From positions 1 through 45,743 of the forward strand of contig CAJXKJ010000024.1 of NCBI GenBank assembly GCA_913055605.1: 45,743 nt of DNA. Reading direction: 5' to 3'. This DNA comes from an uncultured Euryhalocaulis sp. GTDB lineage: Bacteria > Pseudomonadota > Alphaproteobacteria > Caulobacterales > Maricaulaceae. The notes below the pieces were generated by a model. It searched no databases. It was given only the letters and a program-made list of their open reading frames with translations, and was not told where the DNA came from. This document shows positions 24,800 to 34,417 of this stretch, in pieces. The stretch's first letter is position 1. Every line of letters starts with the position of its first letter. Made by a program: the position numbers and the translations under genes.

Positions 24800-26185
24800 T
24801 CAGCGTTTCATGCGGATCAGCTCATCCAGCATTTCATCGGCCGTCGTGATGATCTTGGAACTGGCCGAATATGCCCGCTGGGTGGTGATCAGATTGGTGA
24901 ACTCCGTCGCCAGGTCGACATTGGAGCTTTCCAGCGTGCGCGGGGAAAGCAGCCCCGCGCCCCCGCTTCCGGCCCGCTTCAGGTTGAAGCTGCCCGACTG
25001 GGGCGAGACGCGGAACGCGCCGCCGTTTTCCGGCTGCAGGCCGTTCGGATTGACGAAGGTCGCCACCGGCACCTGATAGATCGACTTCACCACGCCGTTG
25101 GTGAATTTGGCGATCACGAAGCCGTTCTTGTCGACCTCGATCCCGGCCAGGTCGCCGAAGATCGAGCCGTTGACCGTGGAGTTATCCAGCGCCGAGTCGT
25201 TGTTGTACTGGGTGAAGCCGCCGGCCTGCAGGCCCTGGCCCAGGTCGAACTCGATCGTCTGCGCCCCGATGCCGGTGCCCGCCGCCCATTTGAACTGGCC
25301 CGCGCCGGGGGCCGGGGCGTCGGAGGCCAGGAAGTCCAGGGTCGAGGGGATGGTCGTATTGACGGTGTCCAGCCGGCCCTGAAGGTCGAAGGCCATCGTG
25401 CCGGTCGCGATCTGCCCGTCCAGAAGGCCCGCGCCCGCGGTCACGTCGGTCGCCGGCTCCACCACCAGTTCGGTGTGCCACTGGTTCGGCGTGGTCGATT
25501 TCAGCATCATCACGGTGATGGTGCGGATGCCGCCCTGGGTGTCGAACACCTGCACGGAGGTCTGGAAGTCCGGCTCCACATTGCCCGAGGCCATGTTGGT
25601 GGCGGACACCCCGGCGTTATAGGTCGCCGCCGCCGCCGAGACCGGCGTGGAGGCCTGGACGTTGGCGTTCATCTCCACCCGGCTGGTGGCTTCCGCCGTA
25701 CCGCCGATGGAGGAGATATTGATCGTCTGCAGCGCGCCGAGGTCGGAGGCGTTGGAGGTCACCGACCCGTCCGCCTGCACCGGCCAGCCCTGCAGATAAT
25801 AGCCCGCCGAGTTCACCAGATAGCCGCGGTCGTCCGGCGCGAAAGAGCCGGCGCGCGTGAACAGGATGGAGTCGGAGGAGCTGAGCGAGCCCGGCTGGGT
25901 CGTCACGACGAAGAAGCCGTTGCCGGAGACCGCCAGGTCCGTCGAGGAGACCGAGGTCTGCAAGAGGCCCTGGTCGCCGATCAGCTGCCGGTTACGCGGC
26001 TGCACGCCGCCGGCGTTGTAGTTCACCGAATTGGTGTCGGCCTTCACCAGCGGGGTGAACAGCGACTGGGTGCGCTTGTATCCCACGGTGTTGACGTTCG
26101 CGATATTGTCCGAGATCGCCGCCAGGGCGCTGGAATTGGCGGTAAGGCCGGACGTGCCTGCCAGAAGCGCCGAATTGATAGACAT
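24800..26185 (-). CDS. flgE: Flagellar hook protein FlgE
   Basis: A protein of 461 residues. The N-terminus MSINSALLAGTSGLTANSSALAAISDNIANVNTVGYKRT (residues 1-39) has the SNNIAN-type rod/hook signature; the C-terminus ends with the matching SSNVDLATEFTNLITTQRAYSASS heptad region. The central domain is variable. FlgE polymerises outside the cell into the hook joining rod and filament. The sequence between flgD and flgE (26186-26296) carries a poor GG-N10-GC match (TGGCGCAAAACGCGCT, 26217-26232) that could be a weak extra sigma-54 promoter. It is the last gene of the fliK-flgD-flgE set. Confidence 0.95.
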   Translation of the reverse strand: MSINSALLAGTSGLTANSSALAAISDNIANVNTVGYKRTQSLFTPLVKADTNSVNYNAGGVQPRNRQLIGDQGLLQTSVSSTDLAVSGNGFFVVTTQPGSLSSSDSILFTRAGSFAPDDRGYLVNSAGYYLQGWPVQADGSVTSNASDLGALQTINISSIGGTAEATSRVEMNANVQASTPVSAAAATYNAGVSATNMASGNVEPDFQTSVQVFDTQGGIRTITVMMLKSTTPNQWHTELVVEPATDVTAGAGLLDGQIATGTMAFDLQGRLDTVNTTIPSTLDFLASDAPAPGAGQFKWAAGTGIGAQTIEFDLGQGLQAGGFTQYNNDSALDNSTVNGSIFGDLAGIEVDKNGFVIAKFTNGVVKSIYQVPVATFVNPNGLQPENGGAFRVSPQSGSFNLKRAGSGGAGLLSPRTLESSNVDLATEFTNLITTQRAYSASSKIITTADEMLDELIRMKR

Positions 26186-26296
26186 GGGAAGCTCCCTGTT
26201 CTTTGCGTTTGTCGGGAGCGCGTTTTGCGCCAGTGATGCCGCCGGGGCGTTCTGGCCCGCGGCGCTCCGCCCTCAGGCGGCGATGAATGCCTACGC

Positions 26297-26971
26297 TTAC
26301 GCGCCGTCCTCCGGCGCGATCTCCCGCAGCGACAGGATGTCGGCCAGCGACGCTCCGACCTGGTTCACGTAAACCATCGGTTCGCCGGTGCCGAAATCGA
26401 CCGCGGTCACCCGTCCGCGGCTTTCGATCGTTGCGGAAATCTCTCCTCCTGCCTCGTCCAGGGCGGCGACCGACATGCGGTAGACGCCGTCGGGCAGCTG
26501 CGCGCCCAGCGCGTCCTTGCCGTCCCAGACGAATTCGTGCTTGCCGGCGCCCAGTTCGGCGTCGACGACATGGACCAGCTTGCCCTCGGTGTTCTCGATC
26601 AGCAGCTTTCCTTCATGCGCGTTGCTGCCCAGCTTGTAGGTCCAGCTCGCCTCGCCGCCCTCCAGCTCGGCCAGCGGCGTAGTCATCGTGACCTCGCGGC
26701 CCAGATAGGAGGCCGCGCCCGCCTGGCTGGCGGCCAGCTGAAGGCCGATCAGCGTCTCGATATTGTTGTTCTGGTTGATCTGCTGCTCGACGCTGGAGAA
26801 CTGGACCAGCTGGTTCACGAACTCCGTGGAGTCCATGGGGCTAAGCGGGTCCTGGTTCTTCATCTGCTCGGTCAGCAGGGTCAGGAACGTCTCGAAATTG
26901 TCGGCCAGCTGCGTCGTCGAACCCGCCGTGTCGCTGCCGCTGATGAAACCGCTGATCGCGCTAACGCTCAT
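26297..26971 (-). CDS. flgD: Flagellar hook-cap protein FlgD
   Basis: A protein of 224 residues. FlgD caps the growing hook and directs FlgE assembly, then is lost. Seen are TQLADNFETFLTLLTEQMKN, NQDPLSPMDSTEFVNQLVQFSSVEQQ in the first 75 residues (pattern QLxNQDPLxPxD), then the FLG-D Ig-like domain with DGKDALGAQLPDGVYR. Fourteen bases or so lie between its start and the fliK stop (gap 4 bases), so both are on one transcript. Length is normal for alphaproteobacteria. Confidence 0.94.
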   Translation of the reverse strand: MSVSAISGFISGSDTAGSTTQLADNFETFLTLLTEQMKNQDPLSPMDSTEFVNQLVQFSSVEQQINQNNNIETLIGLQLAASQAGAASYLGREVTMTTPLAELEGGEASWTYKLGSNAHEGKLLIENTEGKLVHVVDAELGAGKHEFVWDGKDALGAQLPDGVYRMSVAALDEAGGEISATIESRGRVTAVDFGTGEPMVYVNQVGASLADILSLREIAPEDGA

Positions 26972-26975
26972 CGTT

Positions 26976-28742
26976 CTAGACCCTCATCGCCAGCCGCGCG
27001 GCCCGCGCAAGGCGGAAGCCGTAGGACATGACCGTTTCGCCGGAGGCCTCGCCGCCGCCGGCAATCATCGATGCGCCCGCGCCGCCGTCTGCGCCCCCGG
27101 CGCCGGACCGCGCCCCGCGGCCCGTTCCGTCACCGGCCGGGCCGTGCTGGGCCCCGTCGCGGCGCAGGCCGAACTCAAGCCCGTTCTGCGCCAGCTTCAG
27201 GCCGGATTCCTCCAGCGCCCGCTCCAGCGCGCGCGCCTGCCGGGCCAGATCGCCCAGCGTGTCCTGACGGTCGGCCAGCAGGACCGCGTGCGCCCGATTG
27301 TCGGAATCGATGTGCAGCCGCACCTCGATCCGGCCGAGCTCGGGCGGATCCATGCGGATTTCGAAACGATTGGCGCCCTCGCCGGCCCTCTGGCCGATCT
27401 GCTGGGCCAGGCGGACGATGGCCGCGGCGTCCGTGCGCGGCGCGGCGCGGTCCGCCGCCTGCGCGGCGGCCGGGCCTTCCATGCGGATCTGTTCGGAGCG
27501 CGGCGCGGCGGCGTCCGCCGTCTTGATCGATGCATCCGGCGCGGCGTCCATGTCGGCCACATCCCCGCCGGTCACGCCCGACTGGGCCGCGAACAGCGCC
27601 GGGGTGGCGGCATCGGCGGCGGCGGCAGACGCCGCGCCGGCGCTCTGCGTCGATTGCGACGCGGCGTTCGAACCGCCCTGAGTCTGGGTCTGGCCCTGTG
27701 CCTGGGACTGTCCCTGCGCGCCGGCGGCCTGGGCGGCCGGCCCCGGCTGGCTGCCTGAACCCGTCTGGCCTTGAGCGCCGGCGCCCTCGGCCGGTTTGCC
27801 GGCGCCCTTGCCGTCCGCCTCGCCGCGCATGGTGCGCAAGGCCGGAGCGGCGGTCTGGGCCGCGGCCTGACCCTCGGCGGTCGTCTGCACGGCGGCGGTC
27901 TTCCCGGCCTCGCCGGCCGGTGCGGCAGGCTTCGCTTCAGCCGACTGAGCGGCTGGCGCCTGCGCGGCGTCCGGCGCGTCAGCCGCCGCCGTCTGAACCG
28001 TCTGGCCCGTCTGGGCCGGCTGGCCCGCCGGAGCGGTCTGTCCCTGTTGCGCCGGCTGGGCCTGACCCGTCTGGGCGGGTTGCGCCGTCTGAGCGGTTTG
28101 AGCGGTTTGCGGCGCCGGAGTCTTCGGCTCCGCGCTGGGCACGGCCTGCCCATCGGCCGCCTGCGCCGCCTGAGCGCCCGGCTGGGCCTGTCCGGCGGGC
28201 GCCGGGGCCGCGGCGGCCTGCGCATTCGGCGTGGCTGCGGGCTGTGCGGCGCCGGGATTCTGCGCCGGCTGCGCGTTGGTCTGGCCGGCCGCCGGGGCGG
28301 CGGCGGGCGCGGTTGCGGCTCCGGTCTGGCTGGCCTGTGCGGATTGGGGCTCTTGCGCGCCGGGCTGGGCCTGTCCGGGCTGGGTCTGGCCCGGCTGGGC
28401 CTCGCCGGATTGCGTCTGGCCGGTTTGGCTCTCGCCGGGCTGAGCGGAGTCTTGGGCGGCGTCCTGAGCCGCGTCCTGGGCGGGCGCGTTCGAAGCCGCG
28501 CTGTCCGGGGCCGGGCTGTCGCCGGCATCGCCGGCGTCTGCGGCGTCATTGCCTTCGGGCGCGGCGTCCGTGGCGGGGGCGGGATCGGAATCGGTCGCGG
28601 ATTTGCGGTGCGCGGCCGGGCGGTCCTGCGCCGCGCCGGCGCCGGCCAGCGCGGCTTCGAACGCGCCGTCGTCGGACGCAGACGCATCGGCGCCCTGCGG
28701 CGCGCGCGGCTGCTGCACACTGATGATCGAAACGGCGTCCAT
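26976..28742 (-). CDS. fliK: Flagellar hook-length control protein FliK
   Basis: A protein of 588 residues from ATG 28742. FliK is exported to measure hook length and switch the type III exporter from hook to filament substrates. The C-terminal Flg_hook domain is clear: NRFEIRMDPPELGRIEVRLH, VLLADRQDTLGDLARQARAL, LEESGLKLAQNGLEFGL. The long middle is low complexity, Ala/Gln/Pro/Thr-rich with many GQ-x-QPGQ-like runs, as expected of the ruler part. A longer open frame reaches 28856 but would include the predicted sigma-54 promoter, so 28742 is preferred. First gene of the fliK-flgD-flgE transcript; promoter at 28809-28824. Confidence 0.9.
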   Translation of the reverse strand: MDAVSIISVQQPRAPQGADASASDDGAFEAALAGAGAAQDRPAAHRKSATDSDPAPATDAAPEGNDAADAGDAGDSPAPDSAASNAPAQDAAQDAAQDSAQPGESQTGQTQSGEAQPGQTQPGQAQPGAQEPQSAQASQTGAATAPAAAPAAGQTNAQPAQNPGAAQPAATPNAQAAAAPAPAGQAQPGAQAAQAADGQAVPSAEPKTPAPQTAQTAQTAQPAQTGQAQPAQQGQTAPAGQPAQTGQTVQTAAADAPDAAQAPAAQSAEAKPAAPAGEAGKTAAVQTTAEGQAAAQTAAPALRTMRGEADGKGAGKPAEGAGAQGQTGSGSQPGPAAQAAGAQGQSQAQGQTQTQGGSNAASQSTQSAGAASAAAADAATPALFAAQSGVTGGDVADMDAAPDASIKTADAAAPRSEQIRMEGPAAAQAADRAAPRTDAAAIVRLAQQIGQRAGEGANRFEIRMDPPELGRIEVRLHIDSDNRAHAVLLADRQDTLGDLARQARALERALEESGLKLAQNGLEFGLRRDGAQHGPAGDGTGRGARSGAGGADGGAGASMIAGGGEASGETVMSYGFRLARAARLAMRV

Positions 28743-28808
28743 CGCTCTTGTCGGTCCCCACGGTCCCCCGCGCCGGGACGGACTGCCCCGATGCGTCGGA
28801 TGAGGAAC

Positions 28809-28824
28809 AGCAAGCGCCGCGCCA
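28809..28824 (-). promoter_or_regulatory. Sigma-54 promoter of fliK operon
   Basis: On the minus strand TGGCGCGGCGCTTGCT matches the sigma-54 -24/-12 consensus TGGCACG-N4-TTGCW at every informative base but one. The predicted start is about 28798, giving a 5' leader of roughly 56 bases before fliK. Confidence 0.7.
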
Positions 28825-28896
28825 GCCGGCGCCAGCGCACAAACCGTTGAAAACAAAAGGCAATGCCGCGTGGCGTTCGTATTTGCTTAACCTTGG

Positions 28897-28914
28897 CCCC
28901 GGCCAAAACTGCCG
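28897..28914. promoter_or_regulatory. ftr-like FlbD enhancer site
   Basis: CCCCGGCCAAAACTGCCG is an imperfect palindrome resembling ftr elements bound by the sigma-54 activator FlbD in Caulobacter. Its centre lies about 107 bp upstream of the predicted fliK start and about 91 bp upstream of the predicted flgK start, the usual distance for ftr sites, so it could serve both. Confidence 0.5.
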
Positions 28915-28969
28915 TGGGCCAATGCGTTTCTGCCGGGCGCCGGGCGGCGTGCAGGCCGCCTCCGCGAAC

Positions 28970-28985
28970 TGGCGCGCTGCTTGAA
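28970..28985 (+). promoter_or_regulatory. Sigma-54-like promoter of flgK-flgL
   Basis: TGGCGCGCTGCTTGAA matches the -24 element well and the -12 element at TTG, but the normally invariant C of TTGC is A. The predicted start near 28996 leaves a 160-base leader. Weaker than the fliK promoter. Confidence 0.5.
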
Positions 28986-29093
28986 ACGATATCCGCGAAC
29001 GCCGCGCGCCGGCGAGCAGCGAAATCGGCAATGAGACGTTTTGTTTCAATAATTTATGGGTGGATACCGGGCGCGTTTGCAGGCCCGGGCGCC

Positions 29094-29112
29094 CGGCAGA
29101 TTCCGCCTGCCG
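29094..29112 (+). promoter_or_regulatory. Palindrome in the flgK leader
   Basis: CGGCAG-attccgc-CTGCCG lies 43 bases before flgK. It matches the core of the palindrome behind flgE (CGGCAG-attttgc-CTGCCG) in all but two loop bases. It may be an mRNA hairpin or a protein site of the same kind as the ftr-like element. Confidence 0.4.
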
Positions 29113-29155
29113 CTAGGCAAATGCGCGCTGGAACGCCGGTTTCCGGAGGGGACCA

Positions 29156-31285
29156 ATGAGCATCAACGGGGTGCTGAATTCCGCGGTGAGCGGGCTGAAC
29201 GCCAGCCAGACGGCGATGCGCACCGCCTCCACCAATATCGCCAACGTCAACACGCCCGGCTATGCGCGCACCCAGGTCGTGACCGCGCCGCTGACCCAGG
29301 TCGGGGCCGGCGCGGGCGTCGAGATCCAGACCATAAGACGCATCGCCGACCAGTTCCTGCAGCGCGCCGGCATGCTCGCCACCGCCGACGCCGCGGGCGC
29401 CGAGCGCGCCTTCGCCATGATGGACCGGCTGCAGGCCCAGTTCGGCTCGCTGGACGATCCCGGCTCCCTGTTCGGGCGCATCGACGCGACGATGGAGCCG
29501 CTGACCCAGCTGACCTCCACCCCCAGTTCCGCGGGCGACCGCGCCGCGGCGGTCTCCGCCATCCAGGCCGTGCTGGACGAGGCCGAGCGGCTGTCGCTGG
29601 AGACGCGCGCCTTGCGCGCCGAAGCGGACGCCCGCATCTCCGCCAGCATCACGCGCGTGAACGAGCTGCTGACCGATATCGCGGAGCTGAACGGCGACAT
29701 CCAGCGCGGCCGCCTGCAGGGCGACGCGACCGGCGCGGAGAACGCGCAGGCCGCCCTGATCGACGAGTTGTCCGGCCTTCTGGACGTCCGCGCCACGACC
29801 AAAAATATCGGCGGGGTGGAGCTGCGCACCGGCGACGGCCAGCTGCTGCTGGGCCAGAACGCCGCGACGCTGGAATATGACCGCGTGGGCAGCGGCCAGT
29901 TCGGCACGGCCTATTCCCAGATCATCCTGCGCCCGGGACAGGGCGTCGCGCCCATTGCGTTCGACCCGCACATCAAGTCCGGGGAGATCGCCGCGCTGAT
30001 CAAGATGCGCGACCAGGAGTTGCCGGCCGTGGCGGCGGAGCTGGCGGAGCTGGCCGCCGGATACGCCGACGCGCTGAACGCCGCGCACAACCAGGCCTCC
30101 GCCGTGCCGGCCGAGAACACGCTGACGGGCCGCAATACCGGCCTGCTGGCGGCCGACGCGCTGGGCTTCAGCGGCCAGACCAGTATCGGCATTACCGACG
30201 CCAACGGCGTCCTGAACCACCGCATCGATATCGACTTCACCGCCGGCACGATGTCCGTCGACGGCGGCGGCCCGATCGCCTTCGGCGCGACGGTCGGCGG
30301 CTTCCAGACCGTGCTGAACACCCAGATGGGCCTGCTCGGCGGCTCGGCATCCTTCACGAACGGTGTGCTGAGCCTGGGCGCCGGCGCCGGCGAGGGCGTC
30401 GTGATCCAGCAGCCCGAGACCGGCGGGGCATCGCGCGGCGGGCGCGGCTTCTCCCACTTCTTCGGGCTGAACGACGTCGTCTCCTCCAACCGCCCGGCCT
30501 TTTTCGAGACTGGCATGACGGGGGCCGAGGCGCACGGCTTCACCGCCGGCCAGCAGCTGGCCTTCCGCGTCACCGGCCCGGCGGCGGGCGCGGTGGACGT
30601 CACCGTGACGATCGGCGGGACGACCATCAACGACGTGCTGAACCAGCTGAACAACCCGACGACCGGGCTCGGCCGCTTCGGCACGTTCAGCCTGGACGCC
30701 AACGGCGCGCTGGTGATGACCCCGGCGGCGGGCGCGGAGAATTTCCGCGTCGACCTGACCGGCGACAGCACGGTGCGCGCCGGCACGGGCGTCAGCTTCT
30801 CCCAGCTCTTCGGCGTCGGCGAGGCCGCGCGCGCCGGGCGGGCGGACATCCTGAACGTGCGGGCGGACATCGCGGCCAACCCCGCGAAGCTGGCCGCCGC
30901 CGCGCCGGACATCATTTCCGCCGCTATCGGCGATTTCGTGCTGGGCGACAGCGACGGGCGCGGGGCGCTGGCCCTGCACAACGCCCTGACCGGCCCGCGC
31001 AGCTTCAGCGCCGCCGGCGCGATCGCCGGCGGATCGGTCAGCGTGACGGACTTCGCCGCGCGCCTGGCGGGGGACGTCGGCAGCCGCGCCGCCCGCGCCG
31101 AGCGAGCGCGCGACTCCGCGGAAGCGCTGAAAGTGACCGCGGACGAGCAGCGCACCTCGGTGGAGGGTGTCAATCTGGACGAGGAGCTGGCGGCGATGAC
31201 GCTGTACCAGCAGTCCTACAACGCCTCCGCCCGGCTGCTGCAGGCCGCCAAGGAAATGATGGACACGCTTCTGGCGGCCGTCTGA
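29156..31285 (+). CDS. flgK: Flagellar hook-associated protein FlgK (HAP1)
   Basis: A protein of 709 residues, with a strong GGAGGGG Shine-Dalgarno. The N-terminus [20 protein letters not shown] and [17 protein letters not shown] is the HAP1 signature; the C-terminus [40 protein letters not shown] is the FlgK end. The middle D-domain is long and variable. FlgK forms the hook-filament junction with FlgL. Transcribed rightward from the control region, followed 21 bases later by flgL. Confidence 0.94.
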   Translation: MSINGVLNSAVSGLNASQTAMRTASTNIANVNTPGYARTQVVTAPLTQVGAGAGVEIQTIRRIADQFLQRAGMLATADAAGAERAFAMMDRLQAQFGSLDDPGSLFGRIDATMEPLTQLTSTPSSAGDRAAAVSAIQAVLDEAERLSLETRALRAEADARISASITRVNELLTDIAELNGDIQRGRLQGDATGAENAQAALIDELSGLLDVRATTKNIGGVELRTGDGQLLLGQNAATLEYDRVGSGQFGTAYSQIILRPGQGVAPIAFDPHIKSGEIAALIKMRDQELPAVAAELAELAAGYADALNAAHNQASAVPAENTLTGRNTGLLAADALGFSGQTSIGITDANGVLNHRIDIDFTAGTMSVDGGGPIAFGATVGGFQTVLNTQMGLLGGSASFTNGVLSLGAGAGEGVVIQQPETGGASRGGRGFSHFFGLNDVVSSNRPAFFETGMTGAEAHGFTAGQQLAFRVTGPAAGAVDVTVTIGGTTINDVLNQLNNPTTGLGRFGTFSLDANGALVMTPAAGAENFRVDLTGDSTVRAGTGVSFSQLFGVGEAARAGRADILNVRADIAANPAKLAAAAPDIISAAIGDFVLGDSDGRGALALHNALTGPRSFSAAGAIAGGSVSVTDFAARLAGDVGSRAARAERARDSAEALKVTADEQRTSVEGVNLDEELAAMTLYQQSYNASARLLQAAKEMMDTLLAAV

Positions 31286-31306
31286 CGCTAGGGGATTGGA
31301 TCGAGA

Positions 31307-32233
31307 ATGACCCGGATCGCCACCAGTTCAGCCCAGCAATCGGCCCTCGCCGACATCATGCGCGCGCAGCGGGAGCTGAACAGCGCCCAGCGCCAGCTCT
31401 CCAGCGGCAAGAAGGCCGACCAGTTGAAAGGCTATGGCGGGGAGGCCGAGGCCCTGACCGCCACGCGCGCGGTGCTGGCGCGCGAGACCTCCTATATCGA
31501 GGCCAGCAAGCGCCTCCAGGCGCGGCTGGACGTGCAGGCGCTGGCGATCTCCCAGGTCTCCGACATCGCCTCCGAACTGCGCCAGTCGCTGACCGAGGCG
31601 CTGGGCCTGGACGACGGGCGCACGCTGATGGCGCGGATGGAGGATCTGGTCTCGCGCGGCTCGGCGGCGCTGAACACCCAGTTCGCCGGCGAATACCTGT
31701 TCGGCGGCGGGCGCGGCGACGTGCCGCCCTTCACCGCGAACTCGCTGTCCGACCTCGCCGGCGCCGGCCCGGTGACCGGCATGTTCCAGAACGGCAGCAT
31801 CCGCAGCACCGCCAAGCTGGACGACGGCCAGCCGCACCAGACCGGCGTGCTGGCCGACGAGCTGGGCCAGGCGCTGATGGAGTCGCTGGACCGCATCAAG
31901 GATTTCGCGGACGCCAATGGCGGCGATTTCTCCGACCCGCTGACCGCCGCCGAGCGCACCTTCCTGACCAACGAGATCGTCAGCGTCAGCGCCGCCTTCG
32001 ACTCGATCTCGATGGTCGAGGCGCGCAACGGCATGGCCCAGAACCAGGTCGACCGCGCCGCCGAAAGCGGCGAGTCGCGCAAGATGGCGCTGGAGGGCCT
32101 GCTGTCGGATCTGGAGGATGCGGACATGGCCGCCGTCGCCACCCGGGTGCAGCAGGCGAAGCTGGCGCTGGAGGCCTCGGCCCAGGTCTTCTCCATGCTG
32201 TCGCGCACCTCGCTGCTCGACTTCCTGCGCTAG
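31307..32233 (+). CDS. flgL: Flagellar hook-associated protein FlgL (HAP3)
   Basis: A protein of 308 residues with flagellin-like ends. The N-terminus [20 protein letters not shown] has the [21 protein letters not shown] coiled segment; the C-terminus [20 protein letters not shown] and [20 protein letters not shown] matches the flagellin C-terminal helix. It joins FlgK to the filament. No filament flagellin gene is in the window, so flagellins lie elsewhere. It is in an operon with flgK; mnmA follows after 62 bases and may be independently expressed. Confidence 0.92.
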   Translation: MTRIATSSAQQSALADIMRAQRELNSAQRQLSSGKKADQLKGYGGEAEALTATRAVLARETSYIEASKRLQARLDVQALAISQVSDIASELRQSLTEALGLDDGRTLMARMEDLVSRGSAALNTQFAGEYLFGGGRGDVPPFTANSLSDLAGAGPVTGMFQNGSIRSTAKLDDGQPHQTGVLADELGQALMESLDRIKDFADANGGDFSDPLTAAERTFLTNEIVSVSAAFDSISMVEARNGMAQNQVDRAAESGESRKMALEGLLSDLEDADMAAVATRVQQAKLALEASAQVFSMLSRTSLLDFLR

Positions 32234-32295
32234 GGCGCATATCTCAGCCGCTATTCGAAGCTGTCGCGGGCCTTGACCCCGCGGGAGACGAGGAC

Positions 32296-33489
32296 ATGAG
32301 CATGACCGGCGCCGCGCCCGCGCGCGCGGCCGCCCCCCGTGACGGGGGCCTGAACTCTCTGGGTTTCGCAAAACCGCCCGCCGAGACGCGGGTCGTGGCC
32401 GCCATGTCGGGCGGCGTCGACTCGTCCGTGGTGGCCGCCATGCTGGCGCGCGAAGGCTATGACGTCGTCGGCGTCACGCTGCAGCTCTACGACCACGGCG
32501 CGGCGCTGAAAAAGGCCGGCGCCTGCTGCGCGGGACAGGACATTCACGACGCCCGCCGCGTGGCCGAGGCCGCCGGCATTCCGCACTATGTGCTGGATTA
32601 CGAATCCCGCTTCCGCGAGCAGGTGATGGAGGAATTCGCCGACGCCTATCTGGGCGGGGCGACGCCGATCCCCTGCATCCGCTGCAACGAGCGGGTGAAG
32701 TTCACCGACCTGATGACCACCGCGCGCGAACTCGGCGCCGACTGTCTGGCGACCGGCCATTATGTGCAGCGCGTGATGGGCGACGCGGGGGCGGAGCTTC
32801 ACCGCGGCGCGGACCCGGCGCGCGACCAGTCCTATTTCCTGTTCTCGACCACGGCCGAGCAGCTGGACTATCTGCGCTTCCCGCTGGGCGGGATGCCGAA
32901 GGACGATGTGCGCGCGCTGGCGGCCGAGCTGGGCCTGCGCGTCGCCGCAAAGCCGGACAGCCAGGACATCTGTTTCGTGCCGCAGGGCCGCTATGTCGAC
33001 GTCGTCGAAAAGCTGCGCCCCGGCGCCGCGGAGCCAGGCCAGATCGTCCATGTCGACGGCCGCGTGCTGGGCGCGCATCCGGGCGTAATCCACTACACGG
33101 TGGGCCAGCGCCGGGGCCTGGGCGTCGCGGCGGGCGAGCCGTTGTTCGTCACCCGGCTGGACGCCAAGACGCGCCACGTCATCGTCGGCCCGCGCGAGTC
33201 GCTGGGCGTGACCGACATCGCGCTGAAAGAGGTGAACTGGCTGGGCGCGAGGCCGCTGGACGACGTGGCGCGGGACGGGATGGCCGTTCTGGCGCGCGTG
33301 CGCTCCACCCGCCCGCCGGTCCCTGGCCGGCTGGCGCCGGGCGCGGGGGCGGCCCTGCGCCTGACGCTGGACGCGCCGGAACAGGGCGTGGCGCCCGGAC
33401 AGGCCGCGGTGCTGTATGATCCGGCGAATCCCGCGCGCGTTCTGGGCGGCGGCTGGATCGCGGGAACCGAAGGCCTCGCGCGCGCTTAA
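32296..33489 (+). CDS. mnmA: tRNA-specific 2-thiouridylase MnmA
   Basis: A protein of 397 residues that thiolates U34 in tRNA-Lys, -Glu and -Gln, using ATP and sulfur relayed from IscS. The PP-loop SGGVDSS is at residues 38-44, catalytic Cys in [14 protein letters not shown] (about 126) with its partner in DSQDICFV (about 225). The C-terminal beta-barrel region includes [12 protein letters not shown] and the PRESLG segment. ATG 32296 has GAGGA upstream; an internal ATG at 32302 is nearly as good. The first 30 residues before [12 protein letters not shown] are longer than in E. coli, as usual in alphaproteobacteria. Confidence 0.95.
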   Translation: MSMTGAAPARAAAPRDGGLNSLGFAKPPAETRVVAAMSGGVDSSVVAAMLAREGYDVVGVTLQLYDHGAALKKAGACCAGQDIHDARRVAEAAGIPHYVLDYESRFREQVMEEFADAYLGGATPIPCIRCNERVKFTDLMTTARELGADCLATGHYVQRVMGDAGAELHRGADPARDQSYFLFSTTAEQLDYLRFPLGGMPKDDVRALAAELGLRVAAKPDSQDICFVPQGRYVDVVEKLRPGAAEPGQIVHVDGRVLGAHPGVIHYTVGQRRGLGVAAGEPLFVTRLDAKTRHVIVGPRESLGVTDIALKEVNWLGARPLDDVARDGMAVLARVRSTRPPVPGRLAPGAGAALRLTLDAPEQGVAPGQAAVLYDPANPARVLGGGWIAGTEGLARA

Positions 33490-33517
33490 AGCGGCGCGAA
33501 GGCAAAGGAGCGCGAAC

Positions 33518-34408
33518 ATGAAACGGACGATTTTGCTGTGCGCGGCGGGCCTGCTGGCGCTGGCCGCCTGCGGCCGGGACGCGGACGAGACGGCGCCGGA
33601 GACGGAAACCGGAGAAATCGCCGCGCCGGACCCCGAAACCGGGGAAACCGGCGGCGCGCCCGCCGACGTCGCGGACGATGCGCAGGACCTGTCGGAGGCC
33701 GTCCCCTCCGGCGACCGGCCGCTGGTCCAGGATTTCGACACCGAATACGCCAATATCTCGGTCACCCTGCCCGAGGAGGCCGCGTCCGACCCCGCGCTCT
33801 ACGACCTGCTGATGCGCGCGGCGGAGGCGGAGGCCGAGGAGGCCCGGGAGGTCGCCCGCGACGGCCACGCCGCCAGCGAGCAGGACGGCTTCCCCTTCCA
33901 CACGCACGAGCTGGACATCGCCTGGGAGACCGAATTCGCCAATGGCGAAGTGCTGAGCCTGCTGAAGACCGTCTATGTCTTCCAGGGCGGGGCCCACCCC
34001 AACACCTATTACGACGCGCTGAACTGGCGCCGCGACAGCCATTCCGAATTCGGCATCGACGACGTCATCACCGGCCAGACCGGGTACGAGGCGCTGTCCG
34101 TCGCCGCCGAGGCGGCGCTGATGGCGGAAAAGCGCGAGCGGCTGGGCGAGGGCCTGACCGACGCCGAATACTGGAAAGAGGATGTGATCTACGCCACCGC
34201 CCCCACGCCGGAGAATTTCCAGCTGTTCACGCTGGCGCCGTCGGCGTCGGACGCCGCCAAGGCCGGCGGAATCGCGCTGCATTACGCGCCCTACGCCGTC
34301 GGCCCCTATGCGGAGGGCGCTTACAGCATCGTTATCCCGCAGGCCGCCTTCGCAGACTATATTACGGACAGATACGCCGGCCTGTTCGCCGGCGAACCGG
34401 AAGACTGA
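33518..34408 (+). CDS. DUF3298/PdaC-like lipoprotein
   Basis: A protein of 296 residues. It starts MKRTILLCAAGLLALAACG, a lipoprotein signal with lipobox LAAC, preceded by AAAGGAG at 33504-33510. A Thr/Glu/Pro/Gly-rich acidic linker follows, then the domain with DFDTEYANISVTLPEE, a long Glu/Ala helix, and the DUF3298 part: VYVFQGGAHPNTYYDALNW, SEFGIDDVITG, YWKEDVIYATAPTPENFQLF, GGIALHYAPYAVGPYAEGAY. DUF3298 and DUF4163 occur together in envelope proteins such as PdaC deacetylases, but no deacetylase domain is present here. Its stop is 9 bases from the TlpA-like gene, so they share a transcript. Confidence 0.83.
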   Translation: MKRTILLCAAGLLALAACGRDADETAPETETGEIAAPDPETGETGGAPADVADDAQDLSEAVPSGDRPLVQDFDTEYANISVTLPEEAASDPALYDLLMRAAEAEAEEAREVARDGHAASEQDGFPFHTHELDIAWETEFANGEVLSLLKTVYVFQGGAHPNTYYDALNWRRDSHSEFGIDDVITGQTGYEALSVAAEAALMAEKRERLGEGLTDAEYWKEDVIYATAPTPENFQLFTLAPSASDAAKAGGIALHYAPYAVGPYAEGAYSIVIPQAAFADYITDRYAGLFAGEPED

Positions 34409-34417
34409 CGCACGCAA

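Larger units (their letters stand above)
28743..29155. promoter_or_regulatory. Divergent flagellar control region between fliK and flgK
   Basis: A 413-base gap with no convincing gene, visibly richer in A/T near the centre. It contains two sigma-54-like promoters facing apart (28809-28824 minus, 28970-28985 plus), an ftr-like element between them (28897-28914) and a palindromic flgK leader (29094-29112). This is the arrangement of Caulobacter class III flagellar operons. Confidence 0.6.

Noticed and set aside
26217..26232. Second sigma-54 promoter before flgE
   Set aside because: Only GG-N10-GC fits; four other consensus bases differ, so it was left as a comment in the flgE entry.
27800..28500. 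Repeated short units in fliK looking like a tandem or CRISPR-like array
   Set aside because: They are in-frame codon repeats of the Gln/Pro/Ala-rich FliK middle, unequal in length and without spacers.
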